Source of the DNA: Chromatiales bacterium
GTDB taxonomy: Bacteria > Pseudomonadota > Gammaproteobacteria > UBA6429 > Thiohalophilaceae
Assembly: GCA_027001895.1 (NCBI GenBank)
Contig: JALTLP010000113.1
Coordinates: 1-6,235, forward strand
Direction: 5' to 3'
DNA length: 6,235 nucleotides
The translations under genes and the position numbers were made by a program. This document shows, piece by piece, positions 1 through 6,235 of this stretch. Position 1 is the stretch's first letter. Every line of letters begins with the position of its first letter. The notes beneath the pieces were generated by a model. The model saw only the letters and a list, made by a program, of their open reading frames with translations. It did no database searches and was not told the DNA's origin.

Positions 1-1246
1 GATCCGCACTGCCTGTAAAATACTTTGAACTGGTCATTTTATCAGGGTCACCAAACTGAGTCGGCGATTTCATATTACGAATAGCGCCAGTGCCAGGCAG
101 GTCTTCACCTATTTTCCATTTTACGGAAGAATTATCTGTACCACCGTTATTCGTTTGATCAATAAATTCACCCCATACATCCGACAGTGATTCATTGATC
201 GCCCCTGATTGATAATAATAAAAAAGATTGGATGTGCTGGTTGTAACGCCATGAGTAAATTCATGTCCAACCACATCATCCGCTAGTGGATAACCATCTC
301 CATACTGAATTTCTGTTCCTGTCCAGGCTGCATTGTTATAGTTCGTACCATAGTGCACACTGGAATATATTGTGCCACCGTTACCATCCAACCCATCCCG
401 GCCATGATAATTGAAGAAAAAATTGTAGGTATCGGCTGCATACTCATGTGCTTTTTTTGCATCGATATCCCCCGCATTGCAATTTGGATCTGTTTCATCA
501 CAAACAAGTTGTTTACGAAGCGTTGTCGTATTAAGCGAAGTAAACGTTTGTCTGTTAAGAGCAGAGTGTATCTGGTTAAGGTGAAAAGTAATCGCACCAG
601 AAACGGCATCAACCAGAACCAGCTCATTTATATCCCGGGATGTTACCGTTATTTTCCAGACCAGATTTGCAGGTCGGGTATCAGGAGAAATAAGACGCGG
701 GTCAAAAACCGATAACTCCGCTTTGCTAATATTAAGTTTACCGGCACTACGATACCATTTATTAATAGCAGCAATTGCCGTTGATTGCGCCTGACTCGCT
801 GAAACCAATGGAACAGTATCAAGCGACAGGTTTGTAGCGGTTTCACCTGCAATAAAATCCATGCGCTTCTGCGCGTCAATACTGGCAACCAGCTCTGCTG
901 CAATTACCGGTATACCTTTATAATGTTGCTGATAATGAAAAGAAGTTGAAGCATCAGAATGATGCCTTTGTTTGATAAGCTTTAATTCTTTGGCCGGTGA
1001 CATTAACCCAAATGCAGGGGCGTATTTTTCTGCAATACTGTCAGATAACTTCTTTCCCTTTTGTACTTTCAGAAACTTTTTATTTTTAATACCAATAAAA
1101 CGAGTTTCACCTGTAACAGGGTGAGTATGGATTGCAGTATCGGTTTTCCATGTAATAGTCTGATTACCTGCGGCAAGAACATTACCCGCCCCCAGAAACA
1201 TCAATAAACAGAATAAAAACTGCACTCTGCTAAAATAGGTTTTCAT
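1..1246 (-). CDS. Exported M4 (thermolysin-family) zinc metalloprotease, C-terminus cut by window edge
   Basis: This is a secreted zinc endopeptidase precursor, seen as 415 codons in one unbroken frame from the ATG at 1246 to the left window edge. Residues 1-26 form a signal peptide with a hydrophobic core and a VLAA cleavage region. A propeptide follows: an FTP-like part containing HYKGIPV near residues 106-112, then a PepSY-like part to about residue 215. The catalytic domain starts near 240-250. It shows the family's VHYG and YGDG motifs, the zinc motif HEFTH (H328, E329, H332) and the third ligand E352 in GAINESLSD. The H-to-E spacing of 24 matches thermolysin. The rest of the catalytic domain, including the expected histidine proton donor, lies outside the window. 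The start has a good ribosome site (AGGGAG, 7 nt spacer). The gene lies 35 nt after the emfourin-like lipoprotein gene and is probably co-transcribed with it. Whether the C-terminus is intact cannot be seen. Confidence 0.95.
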   Translation of the reverse strand, partial: MKTYFSRVQFLFCLLMFLGAGNVLAAGNQTITWKTDTAIHTHPVTGETRFIGIKNKKFLKVQKGKKLSDSIAEKYAPAFGLMSPAKELKLIKQRHHSDASTSFHYQQHYKGIPVIAAELVASIDAQKRMDFIAGETATNLSLDTVPLVSASQAQSTAIAAINKWYRSAGKLNISKAELSVFDPRLISPDTRPANLVWKITVTSRDINELVLVDAVSGAITFHLNQIHSALNRQTFTSLNTTTLRKQLVCDETDPNCNAGDIDAKKAHEYAADTYNFFFNYHGRDGLDGNGGTIYSSVHYGTNYNNAAWTGTEIQYGDGYPLADDVVGHEFTHGVTTSTSNLFYYYQSGAINESLSDVWGEFIDQTNNGGTDNSSVKWKIGEDLPGTGAIRNMKSPTQFGDPDKMTSSKYFTGSAD

Positions 1247-1253
1247 TTATCTG

Positions 1254-1259
1254 CTCCCT
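1254..1259 (-). promoter_or_regulatory. Ribosome binding site of the M4 protease gene
   Basis: AGGGAG on the minus strand lies 7 nt before the ATG at 1246. It supports that start, which is also the one that produces a clean signal peptide. Confidence 0.7.
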
Positions 1260-1281
1260 GCCCCACCCTTTTTTATCCGAT

Positions 1282-1779
1282 TTACTCGATGGGATATTTA
1301 GCTGATATTTCACGAAGAAATAACACGGTATTTTTATATAAGGATTGCTCCAAGTTTATATCATTCAGCGACACAAGTGCCTGGCTATTTTGCCAACGAA
1401 TCGACACTTTGTACTGAAAACAATCTGCACAAAATCCACCCAGATTTGTAACTGTCTGCCTGGTTTGCAGATTTTTTAACGGGCCAATTAAACCGGAGAG
1501 TTTATCTAACTCTTTGTTATTTAATTTTTTTCTTACAGTTTTATTTAACTTGAGATCGCTGATTATTAATATCCCCCCGGAATCAACTGAGATATTCTGC
1601 ATCGTCCCTGCAAAACCACCGGATATTTGTAACTCGATAATCCAGCCCTTATCAACCGGCAGCGAAACAGCCGATAGTTTTTCTGGCCGGGGATTATCCT
1701 TATCTGTCTTGCTGTGTTCTACACATGCTAACAGCATAAAGCCGAAACACATTAGAAAAATTGCCTTAAAATAATACAT
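1282..1779 (-). CDS. Emfourin-like lipoprotein, putative inhibitor of the adjacent M4 protease
   Basis: This is a 165-residue lipoprotein. Residues 1-19 are a type II signal peptide ending in the lipobox LLAC (C19). The next residue is Val, not Asp, which suggests outer-membrane sorting. A charged linker follows, then a domain of about 120 residues from residue 46. That domain opens with a strand and GGFAG (54-58), has a Leu/Lys-rich middle, and then ADCFQYKV (118-125) and a short helical end. The GGFAG opening, the D-x-FQY strand and the length match what I recall of emfourin, the inhibitor encoded beside protealysin-type M4 proteases. The M4 gene directly downstream fits this. The usual emfourin is a leaderless cytoplasmic protein, so a lipoprotein form is unusual. 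A CADC cysteine pair lies at 117-120. I chose the ATG at 1779 over the one at 1791 because GGAA lies 6 nt upstream of it and the longer form adds four residues and nearly meets the divergent gene. Lipoprotein status is firm. The inhibitor role is inferred from remembered family features and context. Confidence 0.85.
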   Translation of the reverse strand: MYYFKAIFLMCFGFMLLACVEHSKTDKDNPRPEKLSAVSLPVDKGWIIELQISGGFAGTMQNISVDSGGILIISDLKLNKTVRKKLNNKELDKLSGLIGPLKNLQTRQTVTNLGGFCADCFQYKVSIRWQNSQALVSLNDINLEQSLYKNTVLFLREISAKYPIE

Positions 1780-1812
1780 ATCTATTTCCATTTCGGATGG
1801 TTAACTGCAATA

Positions 1813-1839
1813 ATCATATGTATGACAGCCCGATCTCAA
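1813..1839 (-). promoter_or_regulatory. Possible sigma-70 promoter for the lipoprotein/protease pair
   Basis: On the minus strand a TTGAGA box (1839-1834) and a TATGAT box (1818-1813) are separated by 15 nt. This would start transcription near 1806, giving a leader of roughly 27 nt before the ATG at 1779. The -10 box is one base from consensus, but the spacer is shorter than the usual 17. It is a plausible but weak call. I see no comparably good promoter for the divergent plus-strand gene. Confidence 0.3.
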
Positions 1840-1862
1840 CCAATTTTTTCAGGTTTTACGAA

Positions 1863-2429
1863 ATGATTCGCAGTTTAAAAAATTTTAGCAAACCCTCTCA
1901 GCTTATCGTTTTATTTTTATTGTGGGGGACCTCGATACTATCACAGGCCGATGATAATTTAAGCCAAAACAAGCAACCATCCACAGGCGGGTTCGCCATA
2001 TATGGTAACTGGTGTGGGCCTAATCATCCGGCAGATATTAATAATGCACCGGATCCTGTCGACCTTCTGGATAAACAATGCCAGACACATGATTTATGTT
2101 ATGTAGAAAAAGGTGACTTTGACTGTGGCTGTGACCGGCAGATGGTAAAAAACATCGACTACGCCCAACACCAGCGACTTTATACTCGTGAACAAAATAT
2201 ATTAGCACAGAATATTAAACTGCATTTTGCTATATCTCCCTGCAATGGCGAAGTCGACGGCAACAAGATATTACCTACCCGTATATTAACCAGAGTTTAC
2301 AAGGGAACCAAACGACGAGTGCTAAACACTTATGATCGTTTTATTGGCCGCCACCTGCCAGACCAGAAAGATAATACAACAACAGATAATATTGTTGATG
2401 ATGCTGAAACTGATAATAAAACAGAGTAA
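1863..2429 (+). CDS. Secreted phospholipase A2-like protein
   Basis: The product probably hydrolyses the sn-2 ester of phospholipids in a calcium-dependent way after export. From the ATG at 1863 it has 188 residues. A signal peptide (1-29) has basic residues, a hydrophobic core at 13-26 and a likely SQA cleavage. The PLA2 core follows: calcium loop YGNWCGPN (47-54), PVDLLD (65-70) and the active-site segment CQTHDLCY (73-80) with H76 and D77. CGCDR (88-92) supplies the probable second catalytic Asp, D91. The PVD-LLD-CQTHD-CY run closely matches animal pancreatic PLA2. The loop departs from the canonical form, with Asn54 where a calcium-liganding Gly is usual and about six extra residues before PVD. 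The tail (about 168-188) is Asp/Thr/Asn-rich and looks disordered. An in-frame ATG at 1797 would add 22 residues, hide the signal peptide and crowd the divergent gene, so I reject it. A weak AGG lies 9 nt before 1863. The gene ends against the convergent glycosyltransferase gene. Confidence 0.88.
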   Translation: MIRSLKNFSKPSQLIVLFLLWGTSILSQADDNLSQNKQPSTGGFAIYGNWCGPNHPADINNAPDPVDLLDKQCQTHDLCYVEKGDFDCGCDRQMVKNIDYAQHQRLYTREQNILAQNIKLHFAISPCNGEVDGNKILPTRILTRVYKGTKRRVLNTYDRFIGRHLPDQKDNTTTDNIVDDAETDNKTE

Positions 2430-3182
2430 TTAGCGGCTACGTATCCAAAGGTCGGCGTATTTAACAAAAGTTGAATGCGCCGACAAAACAGATATTAAAA
2501 AACCATGCTTACCATCCAGAAAACCAGCCTTTAGTAAATATATTTTTATAAAACAACCCACGCCGTGCAACATCCCTTTTAATAGCGTTGATTTTTTACC
2601 ACGCTGCTGACGTTGCCCGGCCCATTCGGCCGCATAGTGAGCCGACTTTACAAGGTAATGTTCTAAATCCCGATAGGTATAATGCAACAGATCGCTGTTT
2701 AAGTTTACGGTTTCTACTGGTTGATTAAATTCCAGTTTTTCATGGACTCGCTGGTTACCGTATTGACCGGCTGTTCGTGGATAAAGCCGAATTTTCCGCG
2801 CCGGATACCAGCCACCATGGCGAATAAATTTACCAAAAACATTCGGTAAAATAGGCAATGCATAGACTTTTGTCTGATCGTTGGTTTTTACAATATTCTG
2901 GATATCTTTTTTTAATTCTGCTGTTACTCTTTCATCCGCATCAATAGTTAATACCCAGTCAGACGTTGTATACGATTGTGCACGTTGTTTTTGTATACCA
3001 AAGCCCTGCCAGTCCGTATTGCTATAAACTTTATCGGTGTATTTTTTTGCTATCTCCAGCGTGTTGTCACTGCTGCCTGAATCGAGCACGATGATTTCAT
3101 CAGCCCAGTTAACAGACTCAAGGCAGTCTGCAATGGCCTGCTCTTCGTTTTTACAGATTATATAAACAGATAAACTTGGCAT
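2430..3182 (-). CDS. Family 2 glycosyltransferase, WaaE/KdtX-like (LPS core)
   Basis: This is a 250-residue GT-A glycosyltransferase of the WaaE/KdtX type, expected to add a glucose-like sugar to the heptose region of the LPS inner core at the cytoplasmic membrane face. It begins with the family's LSVYIICKNEE (4-14), followed by WADEIIVLDSGSSDNT (26-41), which holds the nucleotide-binding D34 and D39. The metal-binding DAD is at 81-83. HGGWYP (122-127), RLYPR (132-136) and VHEKL (146-150) are typical of this subgroup. The C-terminal part, with HY, LLKAGFLDG and KYADLW, also follows the family pattern. There is no signal peptide. Length is normal. It starts 12 nt after waaF with no clear ribosome site, so it is probably translated by coupling. 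The exact sugar and acceptor cannot be read from sequence, and other family 2 core transferases remain possible, so no symbol is given. Confidence 0.9.
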   Translation of the reverse strand: MPSLSVYIICKNEEQAIADCLESVNWADEIIVLDSGSSDNTLEIAKKYTDKVYSNTDWQGFGIQKQRAQSYTTSDWVLTIDADERVTAELKKDIQNIVKTNDQTKVYALPILPNVFGKFIRHGGWYPARKIRLYPRTAGQYGNQRVHEKLEFNQPVETVNLNSDLLHYTYRDLEHYLVKSAHYAAEWAGQRQQRGKKSTLLKGMLHGVGCFIKIYLLKAGFLDGKHGFLISVLSAHSTFVKYADLWIRSR

Positions 3183-3194
3183 AAGCTAATAGTA

Positions 3195-4208
3195 CTAATA
3201 AATACGATTAAAAACATCCAGTGGTTTGATGTCCCGCAAACAATCCAGATGTTCAAACTGACAGGTACGTTGAAAACAGGGGCTACAGGACATATTCAGA
3301 TACATGACCTCTGCTTTATCAGACAGTGGCGGTGTATACGCCGGGTCGGAAGAACCATAGATACCAATAACTTTGGTTCCTGTTGCACAGGCAATGTGCA
3401 TTAAACCAGAATCATTGCTAACGGCTAAATATATTAGTGATAATAAGTCGATAACATTTTCAAGTTTTGTTTTACCGCAAAGATTAATCACATCCTCCTC
3501 ATAACCTTCGGATATAATTTTACCCAACGCCTGTTCTTTTTCTGAGCCGAGTACCCACACTTTATAATCATTACTTACCAACATTTCTGCCAACTGTCGA
3601 TAATATTCAGTCGGCCAGCGTTTAGCCTCGCCATATTCTGCCCCCGGCATAAAGGCAACAATCTTTTTACTGACATCAAGTTCCAGGTCTTTAACAAGCC
3701 ACTCTCGATTAGGCTTGTTAATAATAAGTTGTGGCTGTTTTATTTGCGGAGGTTTGTCTAAATCTTCTTTATAGCCTAAAGCTGTATAACGCTGTACGGT
3801 TTGCGTCAGGATATCTTTATCCATTTTTCTGACATCATTAATCAGGCCAAATCGCATTTCTCCACGATAACCTGTACGCAGTGGAATTTTTGCAAAAAAT
3901 GGAACCAATGCGGCTTTTAATGAACGAGGCAAAACTATAGCCTGATCATACTTATTAGCACGCAAACGTCTTCCGATAATATAACGGGTTCTTAATCCCA
4001 GCTTTTTATGTTTAACTGGCAGAGCAAGACTGTTATTAACCTCTGCCATGCGTTTTAGTAATGGCAATGACCACGGCGGTGCGAGCACATCAATAATACA
4101 GTCCGGCTGTTGTTCTTTTAAAGTTTTAAACAGGCTTTGTGCCATAACCATATCGCCCACCCAGGCCGGGCCGACGATGAGTATTTTTTTATTATTATTC
4201 TTATTCAA
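3195..4208 (-). CDS. waaF: ADP-heptose:LPS heptosyltransferase II (WaaF/RfaF), TTG start
   Basis: WaaF adds the second L-glycero-D-manno-heptose to the LPS inner core from ADP-heptose, on the cytoplasmic side of the inner membrane. The 337-residue protein is a GT-B family 9 enzyme and matches E. coli RfaF closely. It has GPAWVGDMVMAQSL (13-26), LPRSLKAALVPFF, the RTGYRGEMRFGLINDVR block, PGAEYGEAKRWP (188-199) and SNDSGLMH (264-271, ADP-heptose site). Its C-terminus carries four cysteines (C308, C311, C316, C323). This cluster is seen in many WaaF proteins of other Proteobacteria, though not in E. coli, and may be a structural metal site. The start is TTG at 4208. An in-frame TAA lies three codons upstream and the next ATG (residue 20) would remove the first Rossmann strand. 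AGGG lies 9 nt before the TTG. The gene begins 17 nt after the aldo/keto reductase gene. Confidence 0.96.
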   Translation of the reverse strand: MNKNNNKKILIVGPAWVGDMVMAQSLFKTLKEQQPDCIIDVLAPPWSLPLLKRMAEVNNSLALPVKHKKLGLRTRYIIGRRLRANKYDQAIVLPRSLKAALVPFFAKIPLRTGYRGEMRFGLINDVRKMDKDILTQTVQRYTALGYKEDLDKPPQIKQPQLIINKPNREWLVKDLELDVSKKIVAFMPGAEYGEAKRWPTEYYRQLAEMLVSNDYKVWVLGSEKEQALGKIISEGYEEDVINLCGKTKLENVIDLLSLIYLAVSNDSGLMHIACATGTKVIGIYGSSDPAYTPPLSDKAEVMYLNMSCSPCFQRTCQFEHLDCLRDIKPLDVFNRIY

Positions 4209-4217
4209 AGGTTTTTA

Positions 4218-4221
4218 CCCT
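4218..4221 (-). promoter_or_regulatory. Ribosome binding site supporting the TTG start of waaF
   Basis: AGGG on the minus strand lies 9 nt before TTG 4208, in the 17-nt gap after the aldo/keto reductase stop. Together with the nearby upstream in-frame stop it decides the start. Confidence 0.55.
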
Positions 4222-4225
4222 GTAT

Positions 4226-5038
4226 TTAATCTGTGCTGATAATGCTGTTTACAATACGCACATTATCACGTAAATGTTGCAGGTTTATTGTGCCGACGAT
4301 CATACTTGTTACACCCGGCTGAGAAAAAACATGCTTAAAAGCCGCTTCAATCCCGGAACCACCTGCCGACTTATCGGCATGGCCACTTTGTAAACCTTTT
4401 TTAATTACCACGCCTTTGTTAAGTTCTTTTGCCCGTTGCAATACCGCTGCATCATGATCGTCTGTCAGGTTACAGGTTGCCATCACTACATCGCAGTTCT
4501 CGACGACCCATAATCCGCCTTCAGTAGTTTTTGTCGACATACCAAACGAACGAATCAGTCCCTGCTGTTTCATTTTTTCCAGCTCAGGCAACGCTCCTTC
4601 ATTATTAATAATATTCATATCGTCACCATCGGAATGCACCAGCACCATATCCACATAATCACGACCTAAGCGCTTTAAACTACGTTCAACACTTTTACGT
4701 GTTGCTTGCGCACTAAAGTCAAAGCTGGACTGGCCGTTTTCAAAGGCTTCGCCAACCTTGGTCATAATTTTCCAGTTATTCTTATTGGGCAGTAACTTGC
4801 CAAGACGTTCTTCGCTGTTACCATAGGCTGGTGCAGTATCAATAAAGTTAATACCCAGTTCCTGACAAACCGAAAATAATTCTTTTACTGTTTTATCATC
4901 CGGTATTTTAAAACCACTTGGGTATTTAACCTGCTTGTCACGTCCAAGTTTAACGGTACCTAAACCCAGCACGCTAAGTTGCAAATCGGTCGAACCCAAT
5001 TGGCGTTGTTGTAGTGGGCTGTTATTTGTTACTTCCAT
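4226..5038 (-). CDS. Aldo/keto reductase family oxidoreductase
   Basis: This is a cytoplasmic NAD(P)H-dependent aldo/keto reductase-fold protein of 270 residues from the chosen ATG. The four catalytic residues are present in the usual order (numbering from that ATG): D67 in INFIDTAPAYG, Y72 in the same motif, K94 in IMTKVGE and H135 in MVLVHSDG. GTVKLG near the N-terminus, SEERLGKLL after the Tyr, and the C-terminal VTSMIVGTIN cofactor loop also fit. Length is slightly shorter than typical but complete. The start at 5038 has an excellent ribosome site (AGAGGAA, about 6 nt spacer). An ATG at 5056 would add six residues and lacks this support. The gene overlaps the end of the upstream FAD oxidoreductase by 10 nt, so translation is probably coupled. 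The substrate is unknown. Its place ahead of waaF hints at a sugar- or envelope-related role, but that is inference only. Confidence 0.92.
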   Translation of the reverse strand: MEVTNNSPLQQRQLGSTDLQLSVLGLGTVKLGRDKQVKYPSGFKIPDDKTVKELFSVCQELGINFIDTAPAYGNSEERLGKLLPNKNNWKIMTKVGEAFENGQSSFDFSAQATRKSVERSLKRLGRDYVDMVLVHSDGDDMNIINNEGALPELEKMKQQGLIRSFGMSTKTTEGGLWVVENCDVVMATCNLTDDHDAAVLQRAKELNKGVVIKKGLQSGHADKSAGGSGIEAAFKHVFSQPGVTSMIVGTINLQHLRDNVRIVNSIISTD

Positions 5039-6222
5039 CGTTGTTCCTCTTGCCATGGCAATACGGCACAGTCCGGGTGCGGAAATGCCGGTAATTTCCC
5101 GGCTGCTGTTGGCTTTATATTACTTGCTATAATTTTTTCAGTAATGTCTTTTGCTAACTTTGGTGCCAGTGCCAGCTTGGTTGGCCAGGCGGTAATAATG
5201 TTTTGCTGCTCTGCAATAAAGGAGGTATCCGGTCGTTTACCTTTTTCCATTTGAGGTTCAGCCCGATTAATATCAAGACAGGCCCATTGTACTTTACTAA
5301 AGTCCAGCCAAGGCAAAACAGCGGCTAACTCTTTTTTTGCAACATCAACCTGCTCACTATCGCTTCTGTTAATCCCTTCTTCGGCCAACTGCCCGCCCAT
5401 ATACCAGACGATCTCACCCTGTGCATCTTCATGGCTGGTAATAGTAACCCTGGGATTTACATTAGCCTCAAGACAATGCGCATAGATTTTTTCCGGTAAA
5501 GCACCTCGTAACATTACCATTTTTAACGGACGCAACTGCATTTGAGGCTGTTGCATACCAAGCGTATCCAGTATTGCTGCGTTACCCTGTCCCGCTGCCA
5601 GTACCGACAGCCCGGTTTGTATCTGCCATGTTTGTCCATTTGCATCATCAATATTAAAAACAGTATTCGAATCAGACTGCCACTGTGGTAGCGAAGCCGA
5701 ATGCATAATGGCATCTATATGCGGTTCTGCAAGCGCAGAGACGATGCTGGCTGTATCAAGCACCGGTTCATCCAGTTTATAAACCTTGCCTTTAAACTTT
5801 TTGTTCTGAAAAATTTCAGGGCGCTGTGAATTTACAAGTTCATCGGTACGACTACGCATTAACTTGCTGGCAAAAAAACCGGCCAGTTTGGATGATAATG
5901 CCGCCGTTGACCACATACACTGATTATCCGCCAATATTTTCACTTTTGTAAGGTCGACAACACCTTTGCCATTGATACAATCACGCCAGACTGCCGGCAT
6001 TGCCGAAATCGCTTCGGAAGATGCCGTGATTTTTCCAAGCAGCGCGTACTTGGTACCACCATGAATAATACCCTGCGCAAAGCGGGTCTGGCCTGCACCC
6101 AGTTGATCATTTTCAATAAGAATGACCTGGTAACCCTGTTGACGTAACTCAGCCAGCAACCATAAACCTGCCACGCCACCACCAAAGATAACAACATCGC
6201 ATTTAAGTGGGTGTGTAATCAT
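5029..6222 (-). CDS. FAD-dependent oxidoreductase of the DAO family
   Basis: This is a 397-residue flavoprotein of the D-amino-acid oxidase/glycerol-3-phosphate dehydrogenase-like family. The N-terminal Rossmann motif is VVIFGGGVAGLWLLAEL (10-26), with G14, G16 and G19. E37, at the end of the second strand (VILIEN), should bind the FAD ribose. LGAGQTRFAQGIIHGG (41-56) resembles the flavin-contacting segment of glycerol-3-phosphate dehydrogenases and related oxidases. SVLAAGQGN marks the strand returning to FAD. There is no signal peptide or membrane segment, so it is cytoplasmic or peripheral. The ATG at 6222 follows an in-frame TAA seven bases upstream, so the start is not further out. No ribosome site is visible in the 13 nt left in the window, and any promoter lies outside it. 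It is the first visible gene of a tight unit with the aldo/keto reductase, waaF and a core glycosyltransferase. Substrate unknown. Confidence 0.9.
   Translation of the reverse strand: MITHPLKCDVVIFGGGVAGLWLLAELRQQGYQVILIENDQLGAGQTRFAQGIIHGGTKYALLGKITASSEAISAMPAVWRDCINGKGVVDLTKVKILADNQCMWSTAALSSKLAGFFASKLMRSRTDELVNSQRPEIFQNKKFKGKVYKLDEPVLDTASIVSALAEPHIDAIMHSASLPQWQSDSNTVFNIDDANGQTWQIQTGLSVLAAGQGNAAILDTLGMQQPQMQLRPLKMVMLRGALPEKIYAHCLEANVNPRVTITSHEDAQGEIVWYMGGQLAEEGINRSDSEQVDVAKKELAAVLPWLDFSKVQWACLDINRAEPQMEKGKRPDTSFIAEQQNIITAWPTKLALAPKLAKDITEKIIASNIKPTAAGKLPAFPHPDCAVLPWQEEQRWK
5044..5050 (-). promoter_or_regulatory. Strong ribosome binding site inside the end of the FAD oxidoreductase gene
   Basis: AGAGGAA on the minus strand lies just before ATG 5038, within the last codons of the upstream gene. 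It decides the aldo/keto reductase start and indicates translational coupling. Confidence 0.7.
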
Positions 6223-6235
6223 ATAGTTTTATTTT

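Noticed and set aside
353..715. Plus-strand reading frame opposite the protease gene
   Set aside because: It is antisense to a clear M4 protease, has no ribosome site of note and no recognisable protein features.
283..903. Two minus-strand reading frames (283-627 and 649-903) that could suggest a broken or frameshifted protease gene
   Set aside because: They lie in another frame. The protease frame itself is open from 1246 to 1 and carries all the motifs, so there is no frameshift.
1514..1774. Plus-strand reading frame opposite the lipoprotein gene
   Set aside because: The minus strand encodes a lipoprotein with a clean lipobox, and the opposite frame shows no domain or signal.
1801..1826. 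TTAACT and TATGAC as a plus-strand promoter for the phospholipase gene
   Set aside because: The spacing is only 14 nt and both boxes are weak, so it is not a supportable call.
2380..2397. CAACA/TGTTG inverted repeat near the end of the phospholipase gene as a terminator
   Set aside because: The stem is only 5 bp and AT-rich, the loop is 8 nt, and no U-run follows on either strand. It is more likely a by-product of the Thr/Asp/Asn-rich tail codons.
4048..5132. Plus-strand reading frames at 4048-4239 and 4935-5132
   Set aside because: They are opposite waaF and the oxidoreductases, which are supported by full-length family motifs.
5523..6197. Minus-strand reading frames at 5523-5714 and 5940-6197
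   Set aside because: They are out-of-frame shadows inside the FAD oxidoreductase gene, with no protein features.

Overview
The window carries seven protein-coding genes packed almost without gaps. No RNA gene, mobile element, CRISPR array or attachment site is visible. Moderately AT-rich DNA, Enterobacteria-like lipopolysaccharide (LPS) core genes, a Gram-negative lipoprotein signal and exported enzymes suggest a gammaproteobacterium. The genus cannot be read from this sequence.

Left part (1-1779, minus strand): an exported M4 (thermolysin-family) metalloprotease, cut by the left window edge, is preceded by a small lipoprotein gene. That lipoprotein's exported domain resembles emfourin, the protein inhibitor found beside protealysin-type M4 proteases. 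The pair reads as protease plus membrane-anchored inhibitor, with the inhibitor gene first.

Middle (1863-2429, plus strand): a secreted phospholipase A2-like protein is transcribed divergently from the lipoprotein/protease pair. Only about 83 bp separate the preferred starts. This half of the window is therefore an exoenzyme locus.

Right part (2430-6222, minus strand): a compact four-gene unit runs in the order FAD-dependent oxidoreductase, aldo/keto reductase, waaF (heptosyltransferase II) and a WaaE/KdtX-like family 2 glycosyltransferase. The first two genes overlap and the other gaps are 17 and 12 nt. The last two act in LPS inner-core assembly. The two oxidoreductases have no known role there. 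The unit ends exactly where the convergent phospholipase gene ends, with no intergenic terminator.

The only non-coding stretches are about 35 bp (1247-1281), about 83 bp (1780-1862) and a few junctions. No gene-free stretch exceeds 300 bp.
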